Part shown: in pieces, positions 47,302-55,947 of the stretch
Numbering within the stretch: position 1 is the stretch's first letter
Layout of the letters: the number at the start of each line of letters is the position of its first letter
From: an uncultured Duodenibacillus sp.
Lineage (GTDB): Bacteria; Pseudomonadota; Gammaproteobacteria; Burkholderiales; Burkholderiaceae_F
DNA: 60,154 nt
Assembly (NCBI GenBank): GCA_944390745.1
Contig: CALXQK010000014.1
Coordinates: 1 to 60,154, forward strand
Direction: 5' to 3'
Notes under the pieces: generated by a model
Database searches by the model: none
What the model was told of the DNA's origin: nothing
What the model saw: the letters and a program-made list of their open reading frames with translations, nothing else
Translations under genes and position numbers: made by a program

Positions 47302-47318
47302 TTTGCGCAAGACGCAAA
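47302..47318. promoter_or_regulatory. Candidate LysR-type binding site
   Basis: TTTGCG-CAAGA-CGCAAA is a perfect inverted repeat with the T-N11-A pattern. It lies between the divergent lyase and LysR genes, 90 bp upstream of the LysR start and 129 bp upstream of the lyase start. Confidence 0.55.
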
Positions 47319-47407
47319 ACAAAGCGCTTTTTCCGCTCTTGCGGAGGCGAAAAATTTTCAGCAAAATCAATGCACGATTCATTCTTCCTGGAGGGAGGAG
47401 GGCCGGC

Positions 47408-48397
47408 ATGCTGCACAAAACGGATGATCTGACGGCGTGGCGCTACTTCACCGTCTTTGCCCGCTCCGGCTCGCTTTCCGAGGCCGCCCGCGTGCTGCAG
47501 GTCGAGCCCTCAAGCCTTTCGCGGGCCATTGCGGGACTCGAGAAGTCCCTCGGGTGCGAGCTCATCGCCCACAACACGCGTCCGCTGCAGCTCACCGACG
47601 CCGGCCGAACGGCCTTTAAGCGCATGCAGCACATCCTGCGGGCGCACGACGCGCTTGTGGAATCCCTCTCGAGCGGGCACCGGTCGCTTGCGGGCAGCAT
47701 CCGGCTGTCCTCGGCGCCGGGCTTTGCCGCGCGGCGCCTGACGGCGCTTCTGCAGAAGTTCCACGACCTGCACCCGGACATCACCATCGAGATTCTCTCG
47801 GGATTCAAGGAGCGCGACGTGCAAAAGGGGCTCTGCGAGGTCGCCACGCTCACCGGCGAGCCGCAGCTGCCGGATCTGGTCTACATGAGCCGCGGCCGCA
47901 ACGTCTACCTTCCGGTCGCAAGCCCCGACTATGTTCTGCGCCACGGCATGCCGCTCACGCCTGCGAACCTTCGCACGCACACCGGCTACGTCTACTGCGG
48001 CCCCGTGCGGCCGGAGACGCGCACGCTGCAGCGCGCGCAAAGCGTCGAGCCCGTGCACTTTGCCACGAGCGTGCGCTCCACCGACATTCTCGCCATTCGC
48101 CAGGCCGTGCTGAGCAGCATGGGCGTTGCCGTGGACATGCCGCTTGTGCAGATCTGCGAGGACCTGCTTGCGGGCACGCTCATCCCCATTCTTCCGGGGT
48201 GGTTCCGTCCGCCGCTCGAGTGCTACATCGTCACCAACCGCGCGGCCTGGCACATGCGGCGCGTCCGCGTCTTCCTGCAGTGGTACGCGCATGCCATGCA
48301 GGAGCTCTTCGCCTCCTACGAAAGCCAGGTCTCGGCCATCGTGGGCCTGCCGCCCGACGAGCATGCGGAAGGCCGCGACAAGGTGTATCGGTCCTGA
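47408..48397 (+). CDS. LysR-family transcriptional regulator
   Basis: 329 residues from ATG 47408 (preceded by a purine-rich GGAGGGAGGAGGG). The N-terminal helix-turn-helix is AWRYFTVFARSGSLSEAARVLQVEPSSLSRAIAGLEKSLGCEL, followed by the linker and the periplasmic-binding-like effector domain (SLAGSIRLSSAPGF...). It is divergent from the lyase-dcuC pair, the usual position of a LysR protein relative to its target. The effector is unknown, but the lyase substrate or fumarate is a fair guess. Confidence 0.93.
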   Translation: MLHKTDDLTAWRYFTVFARSGSLSEAARVLQVEPSSLSRAIAGLEKSLGCELIAHNTRPLQLTDAGRTAFKRMQHILRAHDALVESLSSGHRSLAGSIRLSSAPGFAARRLTALLQKFHDLHPDITIEILSGFKERDVQKGLCEVATLTGEPQLPDLVYMSRGRNVYLPVASPDYVLRHGMPLTPANLRTHTGYVYCGPVRPETRTLQRAQSVEPVHFATSVRSTDILAIRQAVLSSMGVAVDMPLVQICEDLLAGTLIPILPGWFRPPLECYIVTNRAAWHMRRVRVFLQWYAHAMQELFASYESQVSAIVGLPPDEHAEGRDKVYRS

Positions 48398-48450
48398 GTC
48401 GCCGCGCCGAACTCTCCGAAAGAAAAGCCTTCGGCCCCGGACAAAGGCAA

Positions 48451-48486
48451 AAGGCGGCCTCCCTCCCGTCGGAGTGAAGCCGCCTT
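48451..48486. terminator. Bidirectional terminator between the LysR and symporter genes
   Basis: AAGGCGGC (48451-48458) pairs with GCCGCCTT (48479-48486). On the minus strand it is followed by TTTTGCCTTTG. The two genes converge here. Confidence 0.8.
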
Positions 48487-48514
48487 CCTGCGAAAAGCGC
48501 AGACCGAAGACGCG

Positions 48515-49984
48515 TCAGGATGCAGCCGTCGCAGTCGCCGGCGTGCGCACCTGCAGCGCCTGCCAGCGGCGGTAGCGCGCATTGCTCGTGGTCGGCAGCA
48601 GGCTGCCCGCCACCATGCCCAGACCGGCTGCAAGGAAGCCGCCGAGAACCGAGGGAAACACCTCGCCCGCGCTTGTAAAGGTGAGCACAAGCCAGGTCGC
48701 GCCGCCCACGATGATCGACACCCAGGCGCCCTGCGTGGTCGAGCGCTTCCAGTAGAGCCCCATCACGAGCGGCCAGAAGGCGCCCACGACCGGGAACTGA
48801 TAGGCCATGGCCACCATGTCGTAGATGGCCGTGCCTTCAAACCAGAGGCTGTAGGAGAGCACCGCCACGGCAAAGGCGACCAGCGTCAGGCGCATGCAGG
48901 AAAGCTCGCGCCCCTCGATGCGCACGAAGTTGCGCAGCACATTCTCCACAAAGGTCGTTGCAGGGGCGAGCATCGTCGCCGAGGCCGTGGACATCACCGC
49001 GCTCAGCACGGCGCCGAAGAACAGCACGCGCAGCCACCAGGGCATGTAGTCGCGGATGAGCGTCGGCAGCAGGCGCTGCGGATCCGTGTTCAGAAGCGTC
49101 TCGCCCACGCCCGGCATCGCCAGAACCGCCGCGCAGACAATGAACATCGGCACGAAGGCAAAGAAGATGTAGAAGATGCCGCCCAGGATCGGACCGCGCA
49201 TGGCGGTCTTCTCATCGCGGGCGCTCATCACGCGCTGGAAGACGTCCTGCTGCGGAATCGAGCCGATCATCATGGTGATCGCCGCCGAAATCCAGAAGAG
49301 CCACCCGGAGAGCGTCATTTCAGGCCAGGGGTTGAAGAGCTCGCGCGAGCTCGCAAACGCCACAACCTGGTCAAAGCCTCCGGCCATGTCGCTTGCGCAC
49401 ACCGCAACAGCCACCAGGCCGGCGACGATGATGATCATCTGGAAGAAGTCCGTGACCGCCACAGACCACATGCCGCCGTAGACCGTGTAGAAGAGCACGA
49501 CGAAGGTGCCGATGGTCATGCCGAGCGACACGCTCACCATGCCCTCGGTCACGAGGTTGAGCACCAGCCCGAGGGCGGCGATCTGGGCGCCCACCCAGCC
49601 AAGATACGAAAGAATGATGAAGAACGCGCAGGCGAGCTCAATCTTCTTGCCGTAGCGCTTGCGGTAGAAGTCGCCGATGGTGAGCAGGTCCATGCGGTAG
49701 AGCTTGCGGGCGAAGAACATGCCCACAAGCACGAGCGCCATGCCCGATCCGAAGGGTTCCTCAACGACGCCGGCAATGCCGCCTTCAATAAAGCGGCCCG
49801 GCAGGCCCAGAACGGTCTCGCTGCCAAACCAGGTGGCAAACGTAGCCGTAATGACCATCGCCAGCGGCAGGGAGCGACCTGCCAAAGCATAATCGGCGGT
49901 ATTGCGTACGCGGCGAGCCGCCCACAACCCGATTCCGATCGACACCAGCATGTAAATGCAGACCAGTACGATCAGCTGCGTCAT
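48515..49984 (-). CDS. Sodium:solute symporter (SSS family)
   Basis: 489 residues from ATG 49982-49984 (AGGAGAGG upstream). The SSS fold is seen in DYALAGRSLPLAMVITATFATWFGSETVLGLPG, DLLTIGDFYRKRYGKKIEL, VYGGMWSVAVTDFFQMIIIV and GSIPQQDVFQRVMSARDEKTA. About twelve hydrophobic segments follow in the usual order. These carriers take up proline, pantothenate, sugars or carboxylates with Na+. The substrate cannot be read. It shares the neighbourhood of the dcuC-lyase-LysR cluster but converges with LysR and has its own promoter region. Confidence 0.93.
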   Translation of the reverse strand: MTQLIVLVCIYMLVSIGIGLWAARRVRNTADYALAGRSLPLAMVITATFATWFGSETVLGLPGRFIEGGIAGVVEEPFGSGMALVLVGMFFARKLYRMDLLTIGDFYRKRYGKKIELACAFFIILSYLGWVGAQIAALGLVLNLVTEGMVSVSLGMTIGTFVVLFYTVYGGMWSVAVTDFFQMIIIVAGLVAVAVCASDMAGGFDQVVAFASSRELFNPWPEMTLSGWLFWISAAITMMIGSIPQQDVFQRVMSARDEKTAMRGPILGGIFYIFFAFVPMFIVCAAVLAMPGVGETLLNTDPQRLLPTLIRDYMPWWLRVLFFGAVLSAVMSTASATMLAPATTFVENVLRNFVRIEGRELSCMRLTLVAFAVAVLSYSLWFEGTAIYDMVAMAYQFPVVGAFWPLVMGLYWKRSTTQGAWVSIIVGGATWLVLTFTSAGEVFPSVLGGFLAAGLGMVAGSLLPTTSNARYRRWQALQVRTPATATAAS

Positions 49985-50470
49985 CGCACCTCTCCTGAAA
50001 AAAAAAAGCGTAACGACGAAAGGGACTTGTAGGATATGCTGCAACTGGCCGCGGCTTGATCAGATCCGCTTCGTTTTTTGCAGTGCGCGCAGTATATGGA
50101 TCACGCAAAAAAATGTGTGAGTTTTCAAAGATTCTTCAGACCAAAAATCGGCCAAGATTTCATCGATATCAAAAGATGGTCAAATATTTGGGTGCAAAGC
50201 TAGTTGAAAACCCTCGGAAAGCGCCCGGATTGTTGCAATTCTTTCCCTAAAGCAAAGTACGTAAACACGGCCCAAGCCCTTGTCTTGACAGGAAATTTTT
50301 GAACTCTCCCGCCCCCGCCGGAGGCGGCGGTGCCGACCTGTCCGCCGGCGGCGGAATCAAGGGGGACGGCGCCCCTTTTTCGGGCTCAAGACCGGACAAA
50401 ACCGCCCGGCCGGCGCACGCTGCAGGAAGGGGCGCCTTCACCGGAATGCCTGCCGGAAAACGTCGCAGGC
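49985..50470. other. Non-coding region upstream of the symporter
   Basis: Nearly 490 bp without a credible gene. 50090-50270 is AT-rich (with runs such as AAAAAAATGTG and GATATCAAAAGATGG) and probably holds the symporter promoter. 50290-50470 is GC-rich and shows no gene. Confidence 0.45.
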
Positions 50471-50533
50471 AAAAAAAAGGCAGACTGCCTGCGGCAGCCG
50501 GTGAAGTCTTCACCAGCAGCCGCACAGTCTGCC
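50471..50533 (-). terminator. Large terminator after the Tim44-like gene
   Basis: Nested pairing: GGCAGACTG (50479-50487) with CAGTCTGCC (50525-50533), TGCGGC with GCCGCA inside it, and GGTGAAG with CTTCACC at the tip. A run of eight T on the minus strand (50471-50478) follows. Confidence 0.95.
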
Positions 50534-50599
50534 GTCGCGGATTCCCTGAGGCGGCGCCCTGCACGCGCCTCAGCGTCCGATGAAAGCAGTCCGGGGCGA

Positions 50600-51634
50600 T
50601 CAGGCCTGCTGCGCGCCGTTTTCCTCGACCTGCTCGATGCCCGCCAGCAGCCAGCCGGTGGACTCGTCGGCCTTTCGAACAAGAACCCAGCGCTCGTGGA
50701 CCTCCTCGAACTCGCCGGCCACCTTCATGGCGCCGTCAAACTGCACGACCGCCACATTTTCGTCGCCCTCGGAAAGAATGCCGAGAAGGTTTGCCGTCAG
50801 GTTGATCACCTCGGAGCTCTGCGGCTCGCTGCCGCGCTCGCGCAGCTTGTGGGTGACGGCAATGAAGAAGTCGTCGGTCGTGAAGTCGCTGATCTCGACC
50901 ACGTTGCCCGTATCCCAGGCCTTCTGCAGCTTGACGAAGTTTTCCTTTGCCACGGCCTCAAAGCCCGCCTTGTCAAATCCCTCGGGGATGGCCGGGCCGG
51001 CGAATTCGGTCCCCGCCCCTGCACCGGGAGCGGAGCCGCGGGTAAAGAGATCCATGACGCTGCCCGAGGTCATGCCCGTCGAGCCCATCATCTGGCCCGC
51101 GGATCCCTGCTGGCCGCCTGCGGCGGGCTGCTGTTGCGCCGATTCAAAGCGCACGGGCTCCTCACGCCGGGCGGCGCTCTTAAAGGGCGAGCCGTGGGCG
51201 GCGGCTGCGCCGCCGGCGGCCGCGGGCGAGCGCCGTGCGGCGACCCGGCCGAGCACAAGGCGCACCACAAAAAAGAGCACCAGCAGCGCCAGCGCAATCA
51301 TGATGAACTGGCCGAGCTCAGGCGACAGGCCGAGCGCGCTCAGAAGCGCGGTGATGCCCAGGGCCGCGGCGGCTCCCATCAGGATGCCGCGCCAGGGGCT
51401 GGGCTTGGCGGCGGCAGCTGCACCGGCGGCCGGGTTGCTGGCGGCGGGACGCTGCGCCTGCTGGCGCTGTCCCTGCAGCGAGGGCGCGGCCTGCGGCGGC
51501 GTCGCCTGACGCAGGGTCGGGGCGGAGCGGCCGAAGGAGGAGCCGCCGCCGAAGCGACGCGCGGCATCGGCATCCATGGCCGTCGAAACAAGAATCAGAC
51601 CGACGGCAAAAATAGCCAGAAGGTTCTTGAACAT
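50600..51634 (-). CDS. Tim44-like domain protein
   Basis: 344 residues. The signal peptide MFKNLLAIFAVGLILVSTAMDADA is followed by ARRFGGGSSFGRS, a hallmark of bacterial Tim44-domain proteins. A long Ala/Gln/Pro-rich region and a transmembrane segment (ILMGAAAALGITALLSALG and FIMIALALLVLFFVVRLVLG) come next. The C-terminal Tim44-like domain (about 240-335) has DFTTDDFFIAVTHKLRERG and HERWVLVRKADESTGWLLAGIEQ. Its cellular role in bacteria is not defined. It follows ubiE by about 180 bp on the same strand, a gene order frequent in betaproteobacteria. Confidence 0.88.
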   Translation of the reverse strand: MFKNLLAIFAVGLILVSTAMDADAARRFGGGSSFGRSAPTLRQATPPQAAPSLQGQRQQAQRPAASNPAAGAAAAAKPSPWRGILMGAAAALGITALLSALGLSPELGQFIMIALALLVLFFVVRLVLGRVAARRSPAAAGGAAAAHGSPFKSAARREEPVRFESAQQQPAAGGQQGSAGQMMGSTGMTSGSVMDLFTRGSAPGAGAGTEFAGPAIPEGFDKAGFEAVAKENFVKLQKAWDTGNVVEISDFTTDDFFIAVTHKLRERGSEPQSSEVINLTANLLGILSEGDENVAVVQFDGAMKVAGEFEEVHERWVLVRKADESTGWLLAGIEQVEENGAQQA

Positions 51635-51815
51635 GCGAATGGGTCTCCAGCGGCAGAAGTCATCCCCCTTGCGGAGAATTCCTCTGCGGTCAGTTTTGAA
51701 CAATGGACTCCCGCCTCTCTTCGTTCGGCGGGCGGTCGTTGCATTGTATCGGCTGCGCCGCATCAAGAGGTCCGTCAGCAGGCCCCGGACGCGGGCGAGT
51801 TTGTATGCAAACTTT

Positions 51816-52598
51816 TCACCGCGCGGGCTTGACGCCGATGTGCAGCGCGCAAATGCCGAACGAGAGGTTGCGCCAGCGCACATCCCCGAGACCGGCCTCG
51901 CGCATCATCCCGGCAAGCGTCGGCTGATCGGGGTGCACGCGGATCGACTCGGCCAGGTACCGGTAGCTTTCCCGGTCGCCGGCAATCAGCCCCCCGAGCC
52001 AGGGCATGATGACAAAGGAGTAGAAGTCGTACAGGGGCCGCAGCCATGCCTGGCAGCGGCTGAACTCGAGCACCAGCACGCGTCCGCCCGGGCGCACCAC
52101 GCGGGTCATCTCGCGCAGCGCCCGGTCCTTGTGGGTCATGTTGCGCAGCCCGAAGGAGACCACCGCCGCATCAAAGGTGTCGGAGGCAAAGGGCAGCGCC
52201 TCGCAGTCGCACTGCGCCACGTGCGCCCGCGTCCCGGTGGCGTGCAGGCGCCGCAGCCCCTCGGTGAGCATCGTGCGGTTGATGTCGGTCGCCCAGACCT
52301 CGCCCTCGGCGCCGGCAAGGTGCCCGAAGCGAATGGCAAGGTCGCACGTGCCCGAGGCAATGTCCAGCACCCGGTGCCCGGTCTGCACCCGGGCCTCGCG
52401 CACGCAGACGCGCTTCCAGAGGCGGTGCATCCCGAAGCTCAAAAGATCGTTCATCAGATCGTAGCGGTGCGCCACGGAATCGAACACATGGCGCACATCC
52501 TCGGCCTTTTCATCCTCGGGAACCTGGCGGTAGCCGAAGCTTGTCCGGGCCTGCTGCCCGCTGTCTGCGTTGAGTTCGGTCTTTTTTTCTTCGTTCAT
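51816..52598 (-). CDS. ubiE: Ubiquinone/menaquinone C-methyltransferase UbiE
   Basis: 260 residues. Transfers a methyl group from S-adenosylmethionine to the quinone ring in both ubiquinone and menaquinone synthesis. Motif I is VLDIASGTCDLAIRFG, followed by WATDINRTML, the post-I acidic loop, and FGLRNMTHKDRALREMTRVVRPGGRVLVLEFS. The N-terminal FDSVAHRYDLMNDLLSFGMHRLWK is characteristic of UbiE/MenG. The start is ATG 52596-52598, 36 bp after DUF971, so the two are probably one transcript. Confidence 0.97.
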   Translation of the reverse strand: MNEEKKTELNADSGQQARTSFGYRQVPEDEKAEDVRHVFDSVAHRYDLMNDLLSFGMHRLWKRVCVREARVQTGHRVLDIASGTCDLAIRFGHLAGAEGEVWATDINRTMLTEGLRRLHATGTRAHVAQCDCEALPFASDTFDAAVVSFGLRNMTHKDRALREMTRVVRPGGRVLVLEFSRCQAWLRPLYDFYSFVIMPWLGGLIAGDRESYRYLAESIRVHPDQPTLAGMMREAGLGDVRWRNLSFGICALHIGVKPAR

Positions 52599-52634
52599 AC
52601 GGATGGGTCGGGTCGGTGAATCGGCACAAGCCCC

Positions 52635-53051
52635 CTAGTGCTGGTGCGAGGGGCATCCCTGTCTGGGCTTTTCGGCAAAGGGTGCGTTGGCCGGATCGTC
52701 GGGATCGCGGCTGGCGCCGTTGCGCTTGAGCTCCTCGAGGTAGTTCTCCCAGAGCGTCTGCTGGTTTTCGCCGAGCTCGGCCAGGTACTCCCAGCTGTAG
52801 ATGCCCGAGTCGTGCCCGTCGGAAAAGACGAAGGCAAGCGCATAGGCGCCGACCGGGGCGGCGCTCACAATGGAGACGTCACGCTTGCCGACCTGCAGCT
52901 TTGCCTGGTCGGGGGTGTGTCCCTGCACGTCGGCCGAGGGGGAGAACACGCGGAGAAATTCGTAGGTAAAGGAGTAGCTGCGGCCGTCGTCAAAGGTGAT
53001 GTCAAAGCGGCGGCTCTTGTTATGCAGACTCATGTCCACGGGCGTCAGCAT
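52635..53051 (-). CDS. DUF971 family protein (GBBH-like N-terminal domain)
   Basis: 138 residues. Core features are RRFDITFDDGRSYSFTYEFLRVFSPSADVQGHTPDQAKLQVGKRDVSI, then VGAYALAFVFSDGHDSGIYSWEYLAEL, and the C-terminal QTLWENYLEELKRNGASRD. This is the pattern of the DUF971 family, related to the N-terminal domain of gamma-butyrobetaine hydroxylase. Some members are linked to Fe-S proteins, but the function is open. A final GCPSHQH segment could bind metal. ATG 53049-53051 follows AGGAAGG. It precedes ubiE. Confidence 0.9.
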   Translation of the reverse strand: MLTPVDMSLHNKSRRFDITFDDGRSYSFTYEFLRVFSPSADVQGHTPDQAKLQVGKRDVSIVSAAPVGAYALAFVFSDGHDSGIYSWEYLAELGENQQTLWENYLEELKRNGASRDPDDPANAPFAEKPRQGCPSHQH

Positions 53052-53207
53052 GATGAAACCTTCCTGGGAGTCAAGGAGATGGACGCGGGCGGCAAGCATG
53101 AAAAAAGGCACGCCCCCTTCTTTCGGAATGCGTGCCGCGGCGCATCGTGCTTCTGATATTACCGAAGCAGGACACCTGAAGATCCTGGTCATCGGAAAAG
53201 TTGCGCG

Positions 53208-53283
53208 TGGTGCCGCCGGCGGGACTCGAACCCACATCACAGCCTTCGGAGGGCCATATTCTATCCAGTTGAACTACGGCGAC
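53208..53283 (-). tRNA. tRNA-Arg(CCG)
   Basis: Cloverleaf on the minus strand: acceptor GTCGCCG/CGGCGGC (one G-U pair), anticodon loop CTCCGAA (anticodon CCG), T-loop TTCGAGT, discriminator A and encoded CCA at 53208-53210. It stands between the DUF971 gene and priA. Confidence 0.95.
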
Positions 53284-53303
53284 AGAGCACGATCAAGGGC
53301 GTC

Positions 53304-53309
53304 ATTATA
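53304..53309 (-). promoter_or_regulatory. -10 element of the tRNA-Arg promoter
   Basis: A perfect TATAAT on the minus strand, 20 bp upstream of the tRNA 5' end, followed by a GC-rich discriminator typical of stable RNA promoters. A -35 (TTCTGC at 53327-53332, 17 bp away) is weak. Confidence 0.65.
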
Positions 53310-53340
53310 CAGTCCGCGGGCCGGGTGCAGAAGCCGCGCG

Positions 53341-55350
53341 CTAAACATCCTGCGGATCGACCTCAATGTTCCAGGAGACGTCCGGATAGTCCTTGATCGA
53401 GGCCAGGGCCGCGGCAAGGTCCTTCAGAAAGGCCTGCCGGCGGGGGCGCCGCATGGTTTCAATCAAAAGCTGTCCGCGCTCGGCGTCCTTGAGACGCATC
53501 ACGAGCATCGGCACGGGGTCGTAGACAGCCACGTCGCCCGCGGCAAGCGCCGCGGCGCGCGTGCGGGCCGCACGAAGAAAGCCGAGCGTGCGCTCGAGCG
53601 CAGCCGACTGCGCGGTCAGCAGCGCCTGGAAGCTGTAGGGCGGCGCCATGGCCTCGCGGCGCGCCTCGAGCAGCCGCTGCGCAAACCGCTCGTAGTCCTG
53701 CGCCCGCACGTCGGCATAGATCGGATGCGAGGGAAAGCGCGTCTGGATCATCACGCGTCCGGCAAGCCTGTCGCGGCCCGCCCGGCCGGCAACCTGCAGC
53801 AGCGTGGCAAAGAGGTGCTCCTCGGCGCGCACGCTCGGGTTGACGAGCTGCGCATCGGCATTGAGCACCACCACCAGACTGACGCGCTTGAAGTCGTGCC
53901 CCTTGGCAATCATCTGCGTGCCGACGATGATGTCCACGGCGCCCGCATGCACGCTCTCAAAGGCCGCCTCCGCGGCATTCTTGGTGCGCACGCTGTCGCG
54001 GTCGATGCGCAGCACCCGCGCCCCGGGCCAGAGGGTCTCAATGCCCTCCTCGATGCGCTGCGTACCCGTGCCGACGGCCACGATCTCCGGATTGCCGCAG
54101 CTCGGGCAGCGCGCCGGAACGTCGTAGCTCGCGCCGCAGTGGTGGCACACCAGCCGCTGCGCGGCCTTGTGGTAGACGGTAAAGCCCGAGCAGTGCACGC
54201 AGCGGCTCACCCAGCCGCAGCTTGTGCAGGTGATGACGGGCGCATAGCCGCGCCGGTTGATGAAGACGAGGACCTGCTCGCCGCGCGCGAGCGTCTCGTC
54301 GATCGCCGTCTTGATCTCGGGGGCAAAGACGCGGGGCTTGCGACGGCTGATGTCGATGAGCTCCATCGCGGGAAGGCTCGCCGCCTGCACCGCGCGGTGC
54401 GTCAGCCGCAGCAGCCGGTAGGCGCCTGAAAGCGCCTTGGCCCAGGTTTCAAGCGAGGGCGTGGCCGATCCCAGAACGCAGGCGATGCCGTTGTCGTGGG
54501 CGCGCTTGACGGCCAGATCGCGCGCCGAGAAGCGCAGCCCCTCGGAGGCCTTGTAGCTCTGGTCGTGCTCCTCGTCGACGATGATGAGCCGCAGCTCGGC
54601 AAAGCTCGCAAAGATCGCCATGCGGGTTCCCACGAGCACCCGGGCGCGTCCCTCGTGCACCGCAAGCCAGCTGCGGGCGCGCTCGTTGGGCGTCAGGCCC
54701 GAGTGCATCGTGACGACGGTCTCGTCGACAAAGCGCCCCCGCACCCGGGCCTCGAGCTGCGGGGTGAGATTGATTTCCGGAACAAGCAGCAGCACCTGCC
54801 CCTGCGGGTGCCGCCGAAGAATCTCCTCGATGACGTGCAGATACACCTCGGTCTTGCCCGAGCCCGTGACGCCGAAGAGAAGATGCGTGGCGTAGCCCTC
54901 GCCCTGCACCACCGCCTCAAGCGCCGCGCGCTGCTCGTCGTTGAGCTCGATGCGAGGCGCTGCCTTTGCCGTCCTTGCGGGAAGCCTGCGGATGCGCTCA
55001 AGACTGCCCGCATAGCGCGCCCGCGGAACGGTGCGCAGAAAAAGCGGCAGCGTGGCCACCGAGGCCTCGCCCCAGCAGCGAATGTAGTAGTCCGCGGCAA
55101 ACCGCGTGAAGTCAAGCCACTCGCGCCGCAGGGGCACCACGTCGTGAAGCACTGCCGCGGCTGGCTTGATGCGCGCCTTGTCAACGTCGCTGGCGTCCTT
55201 GACGGCCACCACGATCCCCACATCCCTGCGCCGGGGCCCGAGCGGCACCACGACACGCTCCCCCGTGCACGCCGTCTCTCCCTCGGGCAGGGCGTAGTCC
55301 AGAGGCGGCAGCGGCACGTCAAGCAGGACTTCAATGTAGCGGCCGGACAT
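53341..55350 (-). CDS. priA: Primosomal replication protein N' (PriA helicase)
   Basis: 669 residues. PriA reloads the replisome at stalled forks. It has the 3'-DNA-binding N-terminus (MSGRYIEVLLDVPLPPLDYALPEG), Walker A GVTGSGKTE, Walker B DEEHD, and GSATPSLET. The zinc module has eight cysteines in four pairs (CTSC, CVHC, CHHC, CPSC), then the helicase motifs IVGTQMIAKGHDF and QVAGRAGR. It is about 60 residues shorter than E. coli PriA, as in other betaproteobacteria. The adjacent region to hemE contains DnaA boxes. Confidence 0.97.
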   Translation of the reverse strand: MSGRYIEVLLDVPLPPLDYALPEGETACTGERVVVPLGPRRRDVGIVVAVKDASDVDKARIKPAAAVLHDVVPLRREWLDFTRFAADYYIRCWGEASVATLPLFLRTVPRARYAGSLERIRRLPARTAKAAPRIELNDEQRAALEAVVQGEGYATHLLFGVTGSGKTEVYLHVIEEILRRHPQGQVLLLVPEINLTPQLEARVRGRFVDETVVTMHSGLTPNERARSWLAVHEGRARVLVGTRMAIFASFAELRLIIVDEEHDQSYKASEGLRFSARDLAVKRAHDNGIACVLGSATPSLETWAKALSGAYRLLRLTHRAVQAASLPAMELIDISRRKPRVFAPEIKTAIDETLARGEQVLVFINRRGYAPVITCTSCGWVSRCVHCSGFTVYHKAAQRLVCHHCGASYDVPARCPSCGNPEIVAVGTGTQRIEEGIETLWPGARVLRIDRDSVRTKNAAEAAFESVHAGAVDIIVGTQMIAKGHDFKRVSLVVVLNADAQLVNPSVRAEEHLFATLLQVAGRAGRDRLAGRVMIQTRFPSHPIYADVRAQDYERFAQRLLEARREAMAPPYSFQALLTAQSAALERTLGFLRAARTRAAALAAGDVAVYDPVPMLVMRLKDAERGQLLIETMRRPRRQAFLKDLAAALASIKDYPDVSWNIEVDPQDV

Positions 55351-55536
55351 GAAAGCAGGAAAAAGAAGGATTCGGACTATTGCAGACGATCAGGGGGAGG
55401 ATGCCGGACGGCGCGTCCGACCCCGGGGATTTTCTCCGGGCGTCCTATCGTACATCAAAAGAGGCGAAGGACCGCGCCTCATGAGCCGCACCGGGAAGAG
55501 TTCCCCGCAGGCCTTCCCGGCGCGCGGGAAAGGGCG

Positions 55537-55912
55537 TTCACAGACCTGTGAATAACTTTGCGGAAAACTTCGCGGCGCCCTTGCGCGCAGGTCTTCGGGC
55601 TGAATGGGTCGCGGCGCTGATACTGTCAGGGAAAACAATAAAAACCGTTTAATATCAACACATTGGAATTATTTTCCCGGTCCGCGGGGCATCCTGCAGC
55701 CTGCGGCGCCCACGAAATTGAGTGCCCAAAGGTTGTGGATAACTTTGCAGATAAGTGCAAAACCTCCCGGCAATCAAGGGGTTTTCGCAGAACCGGCCGC
55801 ATCAGGAACCGGCGGCGAAAAAAACGGGGCGGGCGGCTCCCGAAAGACCGTCAGAAGGTTCTCCGACGGCGTCCTCCGGCGTGAAGCCTTCTGTGGAAAA
55901 GCCTGTGGGAAA
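55537..55912. other. DnaA-box cluster with an AT-rich stretch between priA and hemE
   Basis: Two perfect DnaA boxes on the minus strand, TTATTCACA (55547-55555) and TTATCCACA (55734-55742), each extended by the same flank (TGTGRATAACTTTGC on the plus strand). A third box fits the relaxed consensus, TTTTCCACA (55892-55900), and a weaker TTTCCCACA follows (55904-55912). An AT-rich segment lies at 55632-55675. The 597-bp region holds no credible gene. It could be an origin, a DnaA-titration site or a DnaA-regulated promoter. Confidence 0.7.
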
Positions 55913-55947
55913 CCGCTGCCGCCGTCTTCCTGAAGCCCCCTAGGGCG

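Noticed and set aside
55604-55933. Open frames in the priA-hemE spacer that might be a small gene
   Set aside because: No ribosome-binding site, no recognisable domain, and low-complexity composition; the region is better explained by DnaA boxes and AT-rich DNA.
55351-55947. Calling this region oriC outright
   Set aside because: Box content supports it, but the atp operon would be transcribed against the fork and dnaA is not visible; reported as a candidate only.
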